9,343 nucleotides of DNA. Origin: an uncultured Solirubrobacterales bacterium (GTDB lineage Bacteria; Actinomycetota; Thermoleophilia; Solirubrobacterales; Solirubrobacteraceae). The position numbers were made by a program, and so were the translations under genes. The notes under the pieces are model-generated. The model saw only the letters and a program-made list of their open reading frames with translations. It was not told the origin of the DNA and searched no databases. Positions 1 through 7,166 of the stretch are shown in pieces. The DNA is taken from positions 1-9,343 of the forward strand of contig CAJBXY010000276.1 of NCBI GenBank assembly GCA_903959665.1, written 5' to 3'. The stretch's first letter is position 1. Each line of letters begins with the position of its first letter.

Positions 1-252
1 CAGCGAGTTGGCTTGCGGGTCCTCAGGGCCGACGCAGCGCTCGTCGGCGAGCCAGAGGTGAACGCCGTCGCCGTTGCCAAGCAGGTCGCTGAGAATCTCG
101 TAGGTGCGGTCTGGCGTGTTGCCGCCAGAGCAGGCGAAGTGAGCTTCGCCGCGGGCGCTGATCGCCGCTTCGAGCATCTTCGTGATCGTCGACGCCGTTA
201 GCTGCGAAGCCTCTTCCGCGTCGTCACAGCGTTGAACTTTGAACCCGCTCAT
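1..252 (-). CDS. pgl: 6-phosphogluconolactonase, N-terminal part (cut by window edge)
   Basis: Hydrolyses 6-phosphogluconolactone to 6-phosphogluconate, the second step of the oxidative pentose phosphate pathway, in the cytosol. Only the first 84 residues are inside the window; the gene continues past position 1. Visible family signatures are SGGNTPDRTYEIL (residues 42-54), the phosphosugar-binding loop of the Pgl/NagB-like fold, and VHLWLADERCV (64-74), matching the conserved W-x-x-DER block. The ATG at 250-252 overlaps the TGA of the upstream GH15 gene (ATGA on the minus strand), which fixes the start and indicates one operon with translational coupling. No separate promoter is expected. 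In many actinobacteria pgl lies next to zwf and gnd, so those genes may follow outside the window (inference). The family call is firm; full length cannot be judged. Confidence 0.9.
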   Translation of the reverse strand, partial: MSGFKVQRCDDAEEASQLTASTITKMLEAAISARGEAHFACSGGNTPDRTYEILSDLLGNGDGVHLWLADERCVGPEDPQANSL

Positions 253-2219
253 CCGCGCTCCTCGGCGGCCGGTTCAACTGCCGCCTGCTCGTCTGTGACC
301 TGCTCGAGCGGGCGCCCGGCGTCTAGCTCCTCGTTGGCAGCGTTGATCGCCTCCTCCGCGCTGATCAGCTTCATCACGGCGTTGATCAGTGCCAGGTGCG
401 TGAAGGCCTGCGGGAAGTTGCCGAGGTGACGGCCGGTCTTGGCGTCGAGCTCCTCGGCGTAGAGCGAGAGCGAACTTGAGAACGAGAGCAGCTTCTCGCA
501 GAGCTCACGGGCGCGATCGAGCTCGCCGATCTCAACCAGCGCTGAAACCATCCAGAACGAGCAGATCGTGAACGTCCCTTCCTCGCCGCTGAGGCCGTCG
601 TCGGTCTCATCGACGCGGTAGCGCAGCACGAAGCCGTCCTCGCTCAGTTCGTCGGCGATGCCGATAACTGTGTTGCGGATCCGCTCGTCGTCGGCCGGGA
701 GGAAGCGGAAGAGCGCCACCAGCAGCAGCGCTGCGTCGAGCGCGGTTGAGCCATAGGCCTGAACGAAGCGGTTCTTCTCAGGGTCGATCCCGTTGGCAAG
801 GATGTCTTCGCGGATCTCGTTTGCGGCGGCCTGCCAGCGCTCAATCCGCTCCTGGTCGTTGCGTAGCTCGGCGAGGCGGACGCCGCGGTCGCAGGCGACC
901 CAGCAGAAAACCTTCGAGGAGACGAAGTGCTGCGGCTCACCGCGCACCTCCCAGATGCCGCGGTCCGGCTCTTTCCAGTTTTCGATCGCGCGCTCAACCT
1001 GGTTGACGATGATCGGCCAAGCCGAGTCGCTCAGTTGGTCGCGATTTTTGGTGTGGATGTAGATCGAATCGAGCAGCGCGCCCCAAACATCGTGCTGCTT
1101 CTGGTTGTAGGCGCCGTTGCCAATCCGCACGGGCTTTGAATCTTCGTAGCCGTCGAGGTAGTCGAGCGTGCTCTCCTCAAGCTCGCGCTCGCCGCCGATC
1201 CCGTAGAGAACCTGAAGGTCGCGGTCGCCGGCGACGAGATCCTCGATGAAGTAGTAGTAGTCGCCTGCCTCCTGCGCAAAGCCAAGCGAGTAGAGGCCCC
1301 AAAGCATGAAGGTTGAGTCGCGGATCCACGAGTAGCGGTAATCCCAGTTGCGCTCGCCGCCCGGCGTCTCCGGCAGCGAGGTTGTGGCGGCCGCGACCAT
1401 CGCGCCGGTCGGGGCGTAGGTCAGGCCCTTCAGCGTCAGTGCGCTGCGCTGCAGGTAGGTTCGCCACGGGTGGTCGGGGAACGAACCGTGTGCCAGCCAG
1501 TCGTGCCAGAAATCGGCCGTGAAGGTTAGGCGGCGGTATGCCTCGTCAAAGCTGGCGGGAGCATCGTGCTCGGTCCAGCTCAGCGCGACGAAGGCCGTGT
1601 CGCCCTCGTGCAGCGTCGTACGGGCGCGGGCGCGGCCGCCCTCGAAACCGAGCCTGAGGTCGGTCGTGAGCGTCAGCTTTAGAGCCTCGCCCTCGGCCGA
1701 GGCGACGCCTACGCCGTAACCGTCGCTGGCGTAATCCCACTGCACCGGGATTCGCCCGTACTCAAGCTTTGGTTCGCATTCCATCTGCATCTCGACGTGG
1801 CCGTTGATGCAGCGCATCGTTCGCAGCAGGACGTGGTCAGCGTCGGTGTCGGTTGGTGAGCGGCGGTGCGTCTCCGACCGTTCGGAGTCGTGGTGCCAAG
1901 GGCCAACCAGCAGCACATCCTGAACTACGACCCAGCCGGTGCGTGTTGCCCAAGTTGTCTCCAGGATCATCGTGCCGGGCAGGTAGCGACGGCCTGCAGG
2001 CACCCGCTGATCCCCTGGCGAGATGCGGAAGCCGCCAGCGTCACGGTCGAGCATCGCGCCGAAAACCGACGGGCCGTCCATCCTTGGCAGGCACATCCAT
2101 TCGACGCGGCCACTTGGCGCGATCAAACAGATCGACTCGCAGTCGGAGAGAAATGCGTAATCGGCGATCGGCGGGTAGGCGCTGCCGTGCAGCGTTCCAT
2201 CGTGAACTAGGGGTTCCAT
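249..2219 (-). CDS. GH15 glycoside hydrolase (trehalase / glucoamylase-like)
   Basis: A cytosolic inverting alpha-glucosidase of family GH15, 656 residues from the ATG at 2217-2219. The N-terminal beta-sandwich domain opens with YPPIADYAFLSDC (15-27), a hallmark of the mycobacterial-trehalase-type branch. The (alpha/alpha)6 barrel starts near residue 250 and carries GGERNWDYRYSWIRD (287-301). GIWEVRGEPQHF (421-432) includes E424, the likely general acid, and SGEEGTF (544-550) the likely general base (E546 or E547). LGNFPQAFTHLALINA (599-614) is the conserved C-terminal block, followed by an acidic Ala/Glu-rich tail. There is no signal peptide. Relatives include trehalases (trehalose to two glucose) and glucoamylases; the sequence alone does not decide the substrate. 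A 52-residue upstream extension to 2375 is rejected: it overlaps the glpX start, has no family similarity, and the IADYA block already sits close to the ATG. The gene is co-transcribed with pgl (ATGA overlap), which would feed released glucose into the pentose phosphate pathway (inference). Confidence 0.9.
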   Translation of the reverse strand: MEPLVHDGTLHGSAYPPIADYAFLSDCESICLIAPSGRVEWMCLPRMDGPSVFGAMLDRDAGGFRISPGDQRVPAGRRYLPGTMILETTWATRTGWVVVQDVLLVGPWHHDSERSETHRRSPTDTDADHVLLRTMRCINGHVEMQMECEPKLEYGRIPVQWDYASDGYGVGVASAEGEALKLTLTTDLRLGFEGGRARARTTLHEGDTAFVALSWTEHDAPASFDEAYRRLTFTADFWHDWLAHGSFPDHPWRTYLQRSALTLKGLTYAPTGAMVAAATTSLPETPGGERNWDYRYSWIRDSTFMLWGLYSLGFAQEAGDYYYFIEDLVAGDRDLQVLYGIGGERELEESTLDYLDGYEDSKPVRIGNGAYNQKQHDVWGALLDSIYIHTKNRDQLSDSAWPIIVNQVERAIENWKEPDRGIWEVRGEPQHFVSSKVFCWVACDRGVRLAELRNDQERIERWQAAANEIREDILANGIDPEKNRFVQAYGSTALDAALLLVALFRFLPADDERIRNTVIGIADELSEDGFVLRYRVDETDDGLSGEEGTFTICSFWMVSALVEIGELDRARELCEKLLSFSSSLSLYAEELDAKTGRHLGNFPQAFTHLALINAVMKLISAEEAINAANEELDAGRPLEQVTDEQAAVEPAAEERG

Positions 2220-2360
2220 AGCGCGAAAGCTAGCGATTCCCAGCCTCGACCGTTGGGCGATCACAACCTCGGCATCTAAACGCTGCCGGCCGCATGGTCG
2301 CAACGCCGCCGTTGGCCCTGCCGCGATAGGGTCGCTTGGCGCATTCAGGTGCAACCGCTG
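2220..2360. promoter_or_regulatory. Divergent intergenic region, GH15-pgl operon / glpX
   Basis: This 141-bp gap must hold the promoters of both divergent units. For glpX, TAGGGT (2327-2332) fits the actinobacterial -10 pattern TAnnnT and would give a leader of about 20 nt, but no good -35 lies at the right distance. For the GH15 gene, TTGCGA and TTAGAT on the minus strand (about 2303-2298 and 2279-2274), with an 18-bp spacer, are a weak pair. No clear operator palindrome or terminator is visible. A shared regulator for both directions is plausible but not shown. Confidence 0.35.
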
Positions 2361-3347
2361 ATGGCAGACCCGCATACCTCACCCGGCAGAAACCTCGCCC
2401 TTGAACTGGTGCGGGTTACCGAAGCCGCAGCGCTCTCGGCGGCGCGGCTGATCGGGATGGGTGACAAGCTGGCCGCCGATCAGGCCGCTGTTGATGGAAT
2501 GCGCCAGGTGCTCTCAACCGTCTCAATGGACGGCCTCGTTGTGATTGGCGAAGGCGAGAAGGACGAAGCGCCAATGCTCTACAACGGCGAGCAGGTAGGC
2601 AACGGATCCGAGCCGCAGGTCGACATCGCCGTCGATCCGCTCGAAGGAACGACGCTGACGGCGAAGGGAATGCCGAGCGCGCTGGCCGTGATCGCGGTAT
2701 CTCCCCGCGGCACGATGTTCGACCCCGGCCCTTGCGTTTACATGGAGAAGATGGCCGGCGCCAGCGACATCGCCGACCTGCTTGATCTCGACCGGCCGGT
2801 CCCTGAGACCTGCGCGCTGATCGCCGAACGGCGCAACATTGAGATCGGCGACGTGATGGTCGTCGTGCTCGACCGCGAGCGCCACCAGGAGCAGATTGAG
2901 AAGATCCGCGGCGCCGGTGCGCGCGTGCGGTTGATCAGCGACGGTGACGTCAGCGCCGCGCTGCTGGCCGTTAGCGACCGTTCGCCGGTCGACCTGCTCT
3001 GGGGCGTCGGCGGAACGCCGGAGGGCGTGATCTCGGCCGCCGCGCTGAAGGCGATCGGCGGCGCACTGATCGGCAGGATGTGGCCGCGCGACGAAGGCGA
3101 GCGGAAGGCTGCTTTGGACGCCGGCTACGACCTTGAGCGCCAGCTCACCCAAGATGATCTTGTCCGCGGCGACGACTGCTTCTTCTCAGCGACCGGCGTA
3201 ACCGACGGCGACGTGCTGCAAGGAGTCCGCTACGAGGGCCGCGGGGTTGCTTCAACCGAGTCGATCGTGATGCGCTCCAGCTCCGGAACAGTTCGCCGCG
3301 TCAAAGCTCGCCACAATCGCGAGAAGATGCGCGAAATGACCGGCTAG
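2361..3347 (+). CDS. glpX: Fructose-1,6-bisphosphatase class II (GlpX)
   Basis: Dephosphorylates fructose-1,6-bisphosphate to fructose-6-phosphate, the committed step of gluconeogenesis; metal-dependent and cytosolic. The 328 residues match the usual GlpX length of about 320-345. Motifs from the ATG at 2361: RNLALELVRVTEAAAL (10-25), GMGDK with its metal-site Asp (32-36), EGEKDEAPML (64-73), DPLEGTTL (91-98, metal and phosphate binding), VYMEKMAGA (near 126-134), DGDV (near 197), GVGGTPEGVISAAALK (near 215-230) and WPRDEGERK. An in-frame GTG at 2349 would add four residues; the ATG is preferred because AGG (2347-2349) lies 11 nt upstream. GlpX is often the main FBPase in actinobacteria. Its stop overlaps the stop of the convergent gene within a CTAG palindrome (3344-3347), so any terminator must lie inside the neighbour. 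Confidence 0.95.
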   Translation: MADPHTSPGRNLALELVRVTEAAALSAARLIGMGDKLAADQAAVDGMRQVLSTVSMDGLVVIGEGEKDEAPMLYNGEQVGNGSEPQVDIAVDPLEGTTLTAKGMPSALAVIAVSPRGTMFDPGPCVYMEKMAGASDIADLLDLDRPVPETCALIAERRNIEIGDVMVVVLDRERHQEQIEKIRGAGARVRLISDGDVSAALLAVSDRSPVDLLWGVGGTPEGVISAAALKAIGGALIGRMWPRDEGERKAALDAGYDLERQLTQDDLVRGDDCFFSATGVTDGDVLQGVRYEGRGVASTESIVMRSSSGTVRRVKARHNREKMREMTG

Positions 3348-4120
3348 CCGCGCTCGGCGCTGGCGCTATGAGCAATGCCGCGTTCGCGCGGCGGTGGGCC
3401 GCTCGGGGCGGGCAACTGATCGATCGGTGCGAAGCGCGCCGTCTTCGATTCAGCAAGGTCGCCGCGGGCGATAGAACGCAGGAAGGCGTAGCAGACGAGC
3501 ACATGGATCTTCGACTGCGTTGCCGCGTAAACCCACTGGGCGATTGAGGCGGCGATCCGCGGGTAGTAGTTGGCGATCTCGACGTCAACGTGGAGCGTGC
3601 TCAGGCCGGGCCTAGCGCCTGGCCTGCGAGCAACGTCGATCTCGAGGTAGCCATCGCTGTCGATGCCGGGCGCGGCCACCAGCACGCCACGTTCGATCCG
3701 CCACCGCACGATGCCGCGCAGATCGTCCATCTCGTATTCAGGTTTGCGGAAGGCGAGCAGCACGAACGGTCTACGAATGAAGACGACGAAGCGCTCCTCA
3801 TCGGTGTACTGAATGCGAATGAGCCCGAGCGTGCAGCGCGTCAGGAAGCGCCAGTAGGTCCGTGCGAGGCGCTCAAGGTTCATCGGCGTCCAGATCGCCT
3901 CAAGCGTTTGCGAGTCGATCTGCAGGTCGGCCGACTGCACCGATCGAACGGCGCCGTTTTGATCGCTCTGAGTTGAGTCTTGAAGCGCGCCAATTTCGAC
4001 CGCGCCAACCTTGCTCGGGCGGCTAATCAGCCTTGTACCGAGAGCTACCAGCGCCAGTGCGATCAGCACGAAGGCGGCGAGCACGGCCAGCGTTTCGAGG
4101 ATTACAAGAACAACATTCAT
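3344..4120 (-). CDS. Membrane-anchored protein of unknown function
   Basis: I do not recognise a named family. The 258 residues start with one strongly hydrophobic helix (about 3-28, rich in Val, Leu and Ala) followed by Arg-Lys (TRLISRPSK), which suggests an N-terminal anchor with the rest in the cytosol. After a polar linker (about 40-75) comes a compact domain: NLERLARTYWRFLTRCTLGL (81-100), YTDEERFVVFIRRPFVLLAF (105-124), KPEYEMDDLRGIVRWRIERG (126-145), then beta-strand-like segments with GYLEIDV and HVDVEIANYYPRIA (177-190). The tail is Pro/Arg-rich and low in complexity. The well-ordered aromatic and charged blocks argue for a conserved protein. Its ATG overlaps the TGA of the upstream SDR gene (ATGA, 4117-4120), so the two are co-translated. 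The similar-looking repeat of basic and aromatic segments might bind lipids, but this is a guess. Confidence 0.8.
   Translation of the reverse strand: MNVVLVILETLAVLAAFVLIALALVALGTRLISRPSKVGAVEIGALQDSTQSDQNGAVRSVQSADLQIDSQTLEAIWTPMNLERLARTYWRFLTRCTLGLIRIQYTDEERFVVFIRRPFVLLAFRKPEYEMDDLRGIVRWRIERGVLVAAPGIDSDGYLEIDVARRPGARPGLSTLHVDVEIANYYPRIAASIAQWVYAATQSKIHVLVCYAFLRSIARGDLAESKTARFAPIDQLPAPSGPPPRERGIAHSASAERG
3377..3392 (+). terminator. Perfect hairpin with TTCG loop just past glpX
   Basis: GCCGCG-TTCG-CGCGGC is a perfect 6-bp GC stem closed by a TTCG tetraloop, 29 nt downstream of the glpX stop. It has the position of a glpX transcription terminator, but no T-tract follows, and the same bases encode part of the convergent membrane protein on the other strand. 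It could be an intrinsic terminator of the U-less kind described in actinobacteria, or chance in GC-rich coding sequence. Confidence 0.3.
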
Positions 4121-5028
4121 CTGCCGTTGGCGTCGCTCTCCTGCATCGCTCGCTCAACTGCTTGATCAAAGTCCATCGGGCTGTCGTTGATCCCGGCCGG
4201 CGGCGGCGTGCGCACGATCATCTCCTCTTTGAGGCCGTCAATCAGCGGCCGCGCCAGCGCCGGTTCAACGCTGGTGACGAAACGGACCCAGTAGGAGGAG
4301 AGCCGCGGTGAGAGCACCGGCACGGGGATGATCAGCGGCTCGCGGCGACCCTCGAGCCGCGCGAAACGGTCCATCATCTGGCGGTAGCTGACGATCTCAG
4401 CGCCGCCCAGCTCGACGTCGCTCGGTGGGGCCTCGAAGTCGGCCAGTCGCGCCAGCGCGCTGGTTACGTCGTCGGCGGCGATCGGCTGGGTTCGCGTGTC
4501 GATCCACTTCGGCCCGACCATCAGCGGCAGGCGGTGCACCAGTTGGCTTAGCATCGTGAACGAAGCGCTGTCGGCGCCGATCACCATCGCCGCGCGGGCG
4601 TGGACCGGTTCGGGGACGGCGGTCGCGAGAATCTCGGCTACCTCGGCGCGGCTTGAAAGGTGAGCCGAGCCGCCGCCGGAGGGGGGAAGCCCACCGAGAT
4701 AGACGATCCGGCGCACGCCGGCGCGCTGCGCAGCCTCGGCAAAGTTCTGCGCGCCAATCCGGTCGTTCAGTTCAAAATCTCCGGGCGACCGACCCATCGA
4801 GTGGATCAAGTAATAGGCAACGTCGGTTCCTTCGAGCGCCTGATCGAGGCCGCTGCCGCTGAGCACGTCGCCCTTGACGACCTCGGTTTCGCCGAGCGAT
4901 GCCTGCTGCGGGTTGCGCACCAAGGCCTTCACTGCGTGGCCTTCGCCGAGCAGCTTCGGCAGCAGCGCGCCGCCGACGGCGCCGGTCGCTCCGGTCAGCA
5001 AGATTGACTGTGTCTTATGAGCGTTCAT
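4117..5028 (-). CDS. Atypical short-chain dehydrogenase (NmrA / NAD(P)-binding, YbjT-like)
   Basis: A 303-residue Rossmann-fold protein of the atypical SDR class. The dinucleotide-binding loop is TGATGAVGG (12-20, pattern TGxxGxxG), followed by ALVRNP (35-40), whose Arg suggests NADPH preference. VVKGDVLSG (50-58), GTDVAYYLIHSMG (67-79), NFAEAAQRAGVRRIVYLGGL (95-114) and QPIAADDV (181-188) are typical of the NmrA/YbjT-like group. The classical YxxxK catalytic pair is absent, as is usual for atypical SDRs, so it may reduce a substrate or act as a redox sensor. The C-terminal 100 residues form the substrate-side cap. It starts at ATG 5026-5028, divergent from the MerR-DICT gene across 107 bp, and is coupled to the following membrane protein by ATGA. 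The substrate cannot be told from sequence. Confidence 0.85.
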   Translation of the reverse strand: MNAHKTQSILLTGATGAVGGALLPKLLGEGHAVKALVRNPQQASLGETEVVKGDVLSGSGLDQALEGTDVAYYLIHSMGRSPGDFELNDRIGAQNFAEAAQRAGVRRIVYLGGLPPSGGGSAHLSSRAEVAEILATAVPEPVHARAAMVIGADSASFTMLSQLVHRLPLMVGPKWIDTRTQPIAADDVTSALARLADFEAPPSDVELGGAEIVSYRQMMDRFARLEGRREPLIIPVPVLSPRLSSYWVRFVTSVEPALARPLIDGLKEEMIVRTPPPAGINDSPMDFDQAVERAMQESDANGR

Positions 5029-5135
5029 GTGACAGGTACGTGCAGGATTAGCTTCAAGGATGACCTATCGAGGTCGATGATCCGTATTCGACTGCTGTGG
5101 GGGGAGCCAGCCAGCTGTCGCCGCGATTCAATTCG
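5029..5135. promoter_or_regulatory. Divergent promoter region, SDR operon / merR-DICT, with a short dyad
   Basis: This 107-bp gap separates the divergent SDR and MerR-type genes, the classic layout for a MerR regulator and its target. GACCT-ATCG-AGGTC (5062-5075) is a perfect 5-bp inverted repeat and the best operator candidate. For the plus strand, TGACCT (5061-5066) and TATTCG (5085-5090) with an 18-bp spacer form a weak promoter that would start transcription near 5097, where an in-frame GTG lies. For the minus strand no convincing pair is seen. Confidence 0.35.
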
Positions 5136-5978
5136 ATGAATGATCTAGCCATTAAAGAGGTTGCCGAGCAGAGCGGAATTGCCGCCGGCACGCTACGCAT
5201 GTGGGAGCAGCGCTACGGCTTCCCGCAGCCAAAGCGCAGCTCCAACGGTTACCGCAGCTACAGCGCCGAAGACGTTGAGACGCTGCGCCGCGTGCAGGCC
5301 TACCGTCACCGGGGGCTTTCGATCGCTTCGGCGATCGAACGCGCGATCGAAGACGGCAGCCAGTCCGATCGCCCGTCGCTCTACGCCGCCGTCGCCGCGT
5401 CGGGCGGCGACGTCAGGCCGCAGATTCTGTGCAAGTCGACGCTGATCGCTCTGAGCCGCGCAATCGAGCACGAAACTTTGGCCAGTGCCGCGGCGCCGGT
5501 CCTGATCGGCGCCTTTCAGCACGAAGCCTTCTATCGCGCCGTCGAGCCGCGCTACCGCCAGCTCGCAAAGCAGGCCGACGTCGCGGTCGTCTTCGCCGAC
5601 TTCGACGCCGAGCGCTCGCCCAAGGGCGGGCCGGTTGAGATCCCGCTAGCTCCTGAGGACGCGCTCGGCAACGAGTGGGCGGTGGTCGTCGATGCGCCCG
5701 GCTATTGCGCCTGCCTGCTGGCCTGGGAGCAACATGGCGTCACCGAGCCTGGCGATGACGACGACGGCGACCGGAAGTTCGAGGCGATCTGGACGCTCGA
5801 CCCGCTCGCCGCGCGCCGCGCCTCGCAAGCCGCCGCGAGGCTTGTTTCGCGAACCGACCCGACGCTCGGCGCTGAGCTCGATCAGCTTCTGCTTGAGCGG
5901 CCGCTCGCGATCAATGATTCGGCGCCAGCGCTGACGGCGCTCACCAACCGCGTCGTCGCCTATCTCGAAGCAGCCTAA
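5136..5978 (+). CDS. MerR-family transcriptional regulator with DICT sensory domain
   Basis: A DNA-binding regulator of 280 residues. Residues 3-70 are a MerR-type winged helix: AIKEVAEQSGIAAGTLRMWE (5-24), then QRYGFPQPKRSSNGYRSYS (25-43) and the second helix pair EDVETLRRVQAYRHRGLSI. Residues 97-200 match the DICT domain (sensor found in diguanylate cyclases and two-component proteins): LIALSRAIEHE (103-113), PVLIGAFQHEAFYRAVEPRY (121-140), VAVVFADF (149-156), EIPLAPEDALGNEWAVVVDAPGY (168-190). The C-terminal helix ends in ALTNRVVAYLEAA. DICT domains are thought to sense a ligand or light together with partner domains; the ligand is unknown. The ATG at 5136 is chosen because it begins right at the HTH. 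An in-frame GTG at 5097 adds 13 non-conserved residues and cannot be excluded; neither start has a good ribosome-binding site. The stop overlaps that of moeA by 4 bp. Confidence 0.9.
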   Translation: MNDLAIKEVAEQSGIAAGTLRMWEQRYGFPQPKRSSNGYRSYSAEDVETLRRVQAYRHRGLSIASAIERAIEDGSQSDRPSLYAAVAASGGDVRPQILCKSTLIALSRAIEHETLASAAAPVLIGAFQHEAFYRAVEPRYRQLAKQADVAVVFADFDAERSPKGGPVEIPLAPEDALGNEWAVVVDAPGYCACLLAWEQHGVTEPGDDDDGDRKFEAIWTLDPLAARRASQAAARLVSRTDPTLGAELDQLLLERPLAINDSAPALTALTNRVVAYLEAA

Positions 5979-7159
5979 GGCTGCAGCGGCAGAAGTTCGA
6001 TCTGGCTACCGGCGGCCAGCGAGCCTTCTCCGCGCGGAATCACCGCCAGCGCGTCGGCCAGCGTCATTGAGCTAAGTATGTGCGAGCCCTGCGGGCCGGT
6101 TGCGAACGCTTCGCCGCCTTCGAGTCGCACGCGCACACACTCGTCTCGGCCGCTGTGGCGGGCGATCGGCTCGCCAAGCTTGACGCTTGTAGTGGGCTGC
6201 TGCGGGCGCCCCTCGATCGCCCGGAGCGCCGGGGCGACGAAGAGCAGGAATGTGACCATTGCGGAGACCGGATTGCCGGGCAGCCCGAAGACCAGTTTCG
6301 CTCCGCGGCTGCCAAACCAAGTTGGGCGCCCGGGCCGCAGCGCTACGCGCCAGAAGTGCTGCTCGACGCCCAACTCGGTCAATGCGCCTTTGACGTGGTC
6401 GTGCGGCCCTACTGAAACGCCGCCGGAGCAGACGACGACGTCGGCCTGCTCCAGCGCTGCGGCAAGGCAGCGCGCCGTTGCGTCGGCGTCGTCGCCTACA
6501 TGACTGGCGAGCACGACCTCACCGCCGCCGGCTCGAACCAGCGCCTGAAGAGTCGTCAGGTTCGAGTTGTGCAGCTCTCCCGGCGCCAGCTCTGCACCCG
6601 GCTCGCGCAGCTCATCGCCGGTCGCGACAACCGCTACGCGCGCGCGGCGCACGCACTGCAGCTCTGCCCGCCCGGCGGCGACGGCAATCCCCAGCCCGGC
6701 CGGCCCGAGCACGCGGCCCGGCGCCAGTACCGCATCGCCGGCGCGCAGGTCCTCTCCTGCCAGGCGCACATTACGCCCGCTTTCGAACTCTTCGAGCAGT
6801 CTCACACTTTCGCCTTGGTCGTCGGCCAGCTCGATCGGCGCGACCGCGTCGGCGCCCTCGGGCATCACCGCCCCGGTCGAGATGCGGATCGCTTCACCAG
6901 CGCCAACGGCCACATCGGCCGGTTGCCCGGCGCGCGATTCCCCGATCACGGTAAGCGTTCGCCCTGCCTCGCCGGCCTGCACCGCGAAGCCGTCCATCGC
7001 GCTGTTGGCGCAGCTTGGAACGTCGCCGCTCGCGATCACCTGCTCGGCCAGCACCAAGCCCAGCGCCTCGTCGATTGGCCTAGTTTCGGCAGGCAGCAGG
7101 CTGCTGCGGCCGGCGATCACTGCTTGAGCCTGCGCGATGTTGAGCGGCTCGTCGGCCAC
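5975..7159 (-). CDS. moeA: Molybdopterin molybdenumtransferase MoeA
   Basis: Inserts molybdate into adenylylated molybdopterin, the last step of Mo-cofactor synthesis; cytosolic, usually dimeric. The 394 residues match the family (about 400). Motifs: NSAMDGFA (52-59, with the catalytic-site Asp), RISTGAVMPEGADAV (92-106), LAGEDL (133-138), VVATGDEL (177-184), CSGGVSVGPHDHVK (244-257, the family Asp at 254), LRPGRPTWFG (275-284) and FGLPGNPVSAMV (291-302). All four MoeA domains are present, so the enzyme looks intact. Start: GTG at 7157-7159 has AGG 6 nt upstream (7168-7166) that overlaps the rlpA-like stop. A TTG at 7165 would add two residues but sits right against that AGG. The gene follows the rlpA-like gene with almost no gap, so it is probably in the same riboswitch-led transcript. 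No other Mo-cofactor gene is in the window. Confidence 0.93.
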   Translation of the reverse strand: MADEPLNIAQAQAVIAGRSSLLPAETRPIDEALGLVLAEQVIASGDVPSCANSAMDGFAVQAGEAGRTLTVIGESRAGQPADVAVGAGEAIRISTGAVMPEGADAVAPIELADDQGESVRLLEEFESGRNVRLAGEDLRAGDAVLAPGRVLGPAGLGIAVAAGRAELQCVRRARVAVVATGDELREPGAELAPGELHNSNLTTLQALVRAGGGEVVLASHVGDDADATARCLAAALEQADVVVCSGGVSVGPHDHVKGALTELGVEQHFWRVALRPGRPTWFGSRGAKLVFGLPGNPVSAMVTFLLFVAPALRAIEGRPQQPTTSVKLGEPIARHSGRDECVRVRLEGGEAFATGPQGSHILSSMTLADALAVIPRGEGSLAAGSQIELLPLQP

Positions 7160-7166
7160 GCTCAAC

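Noticed and set aside
2220..2375. 52-residue N-terminal extension of the GH15 protein
   Set aside because: It overlaps the glpX start, has no family similarity, and the conserved IADYA block already lies 18 residues after the ATG at 2219.
2523..3152. 209-residue minus-strand open frame
   Set aside because: Antisense shadow of glpX, typical of GC-rich coding sequence.
5991..6045. Possible terminator after merR-DICT (CTGGC / GCCAG pairing)
   Set aside because: Only five base pairs with a long loop, inside moeA coding sequence and without a T-tract.
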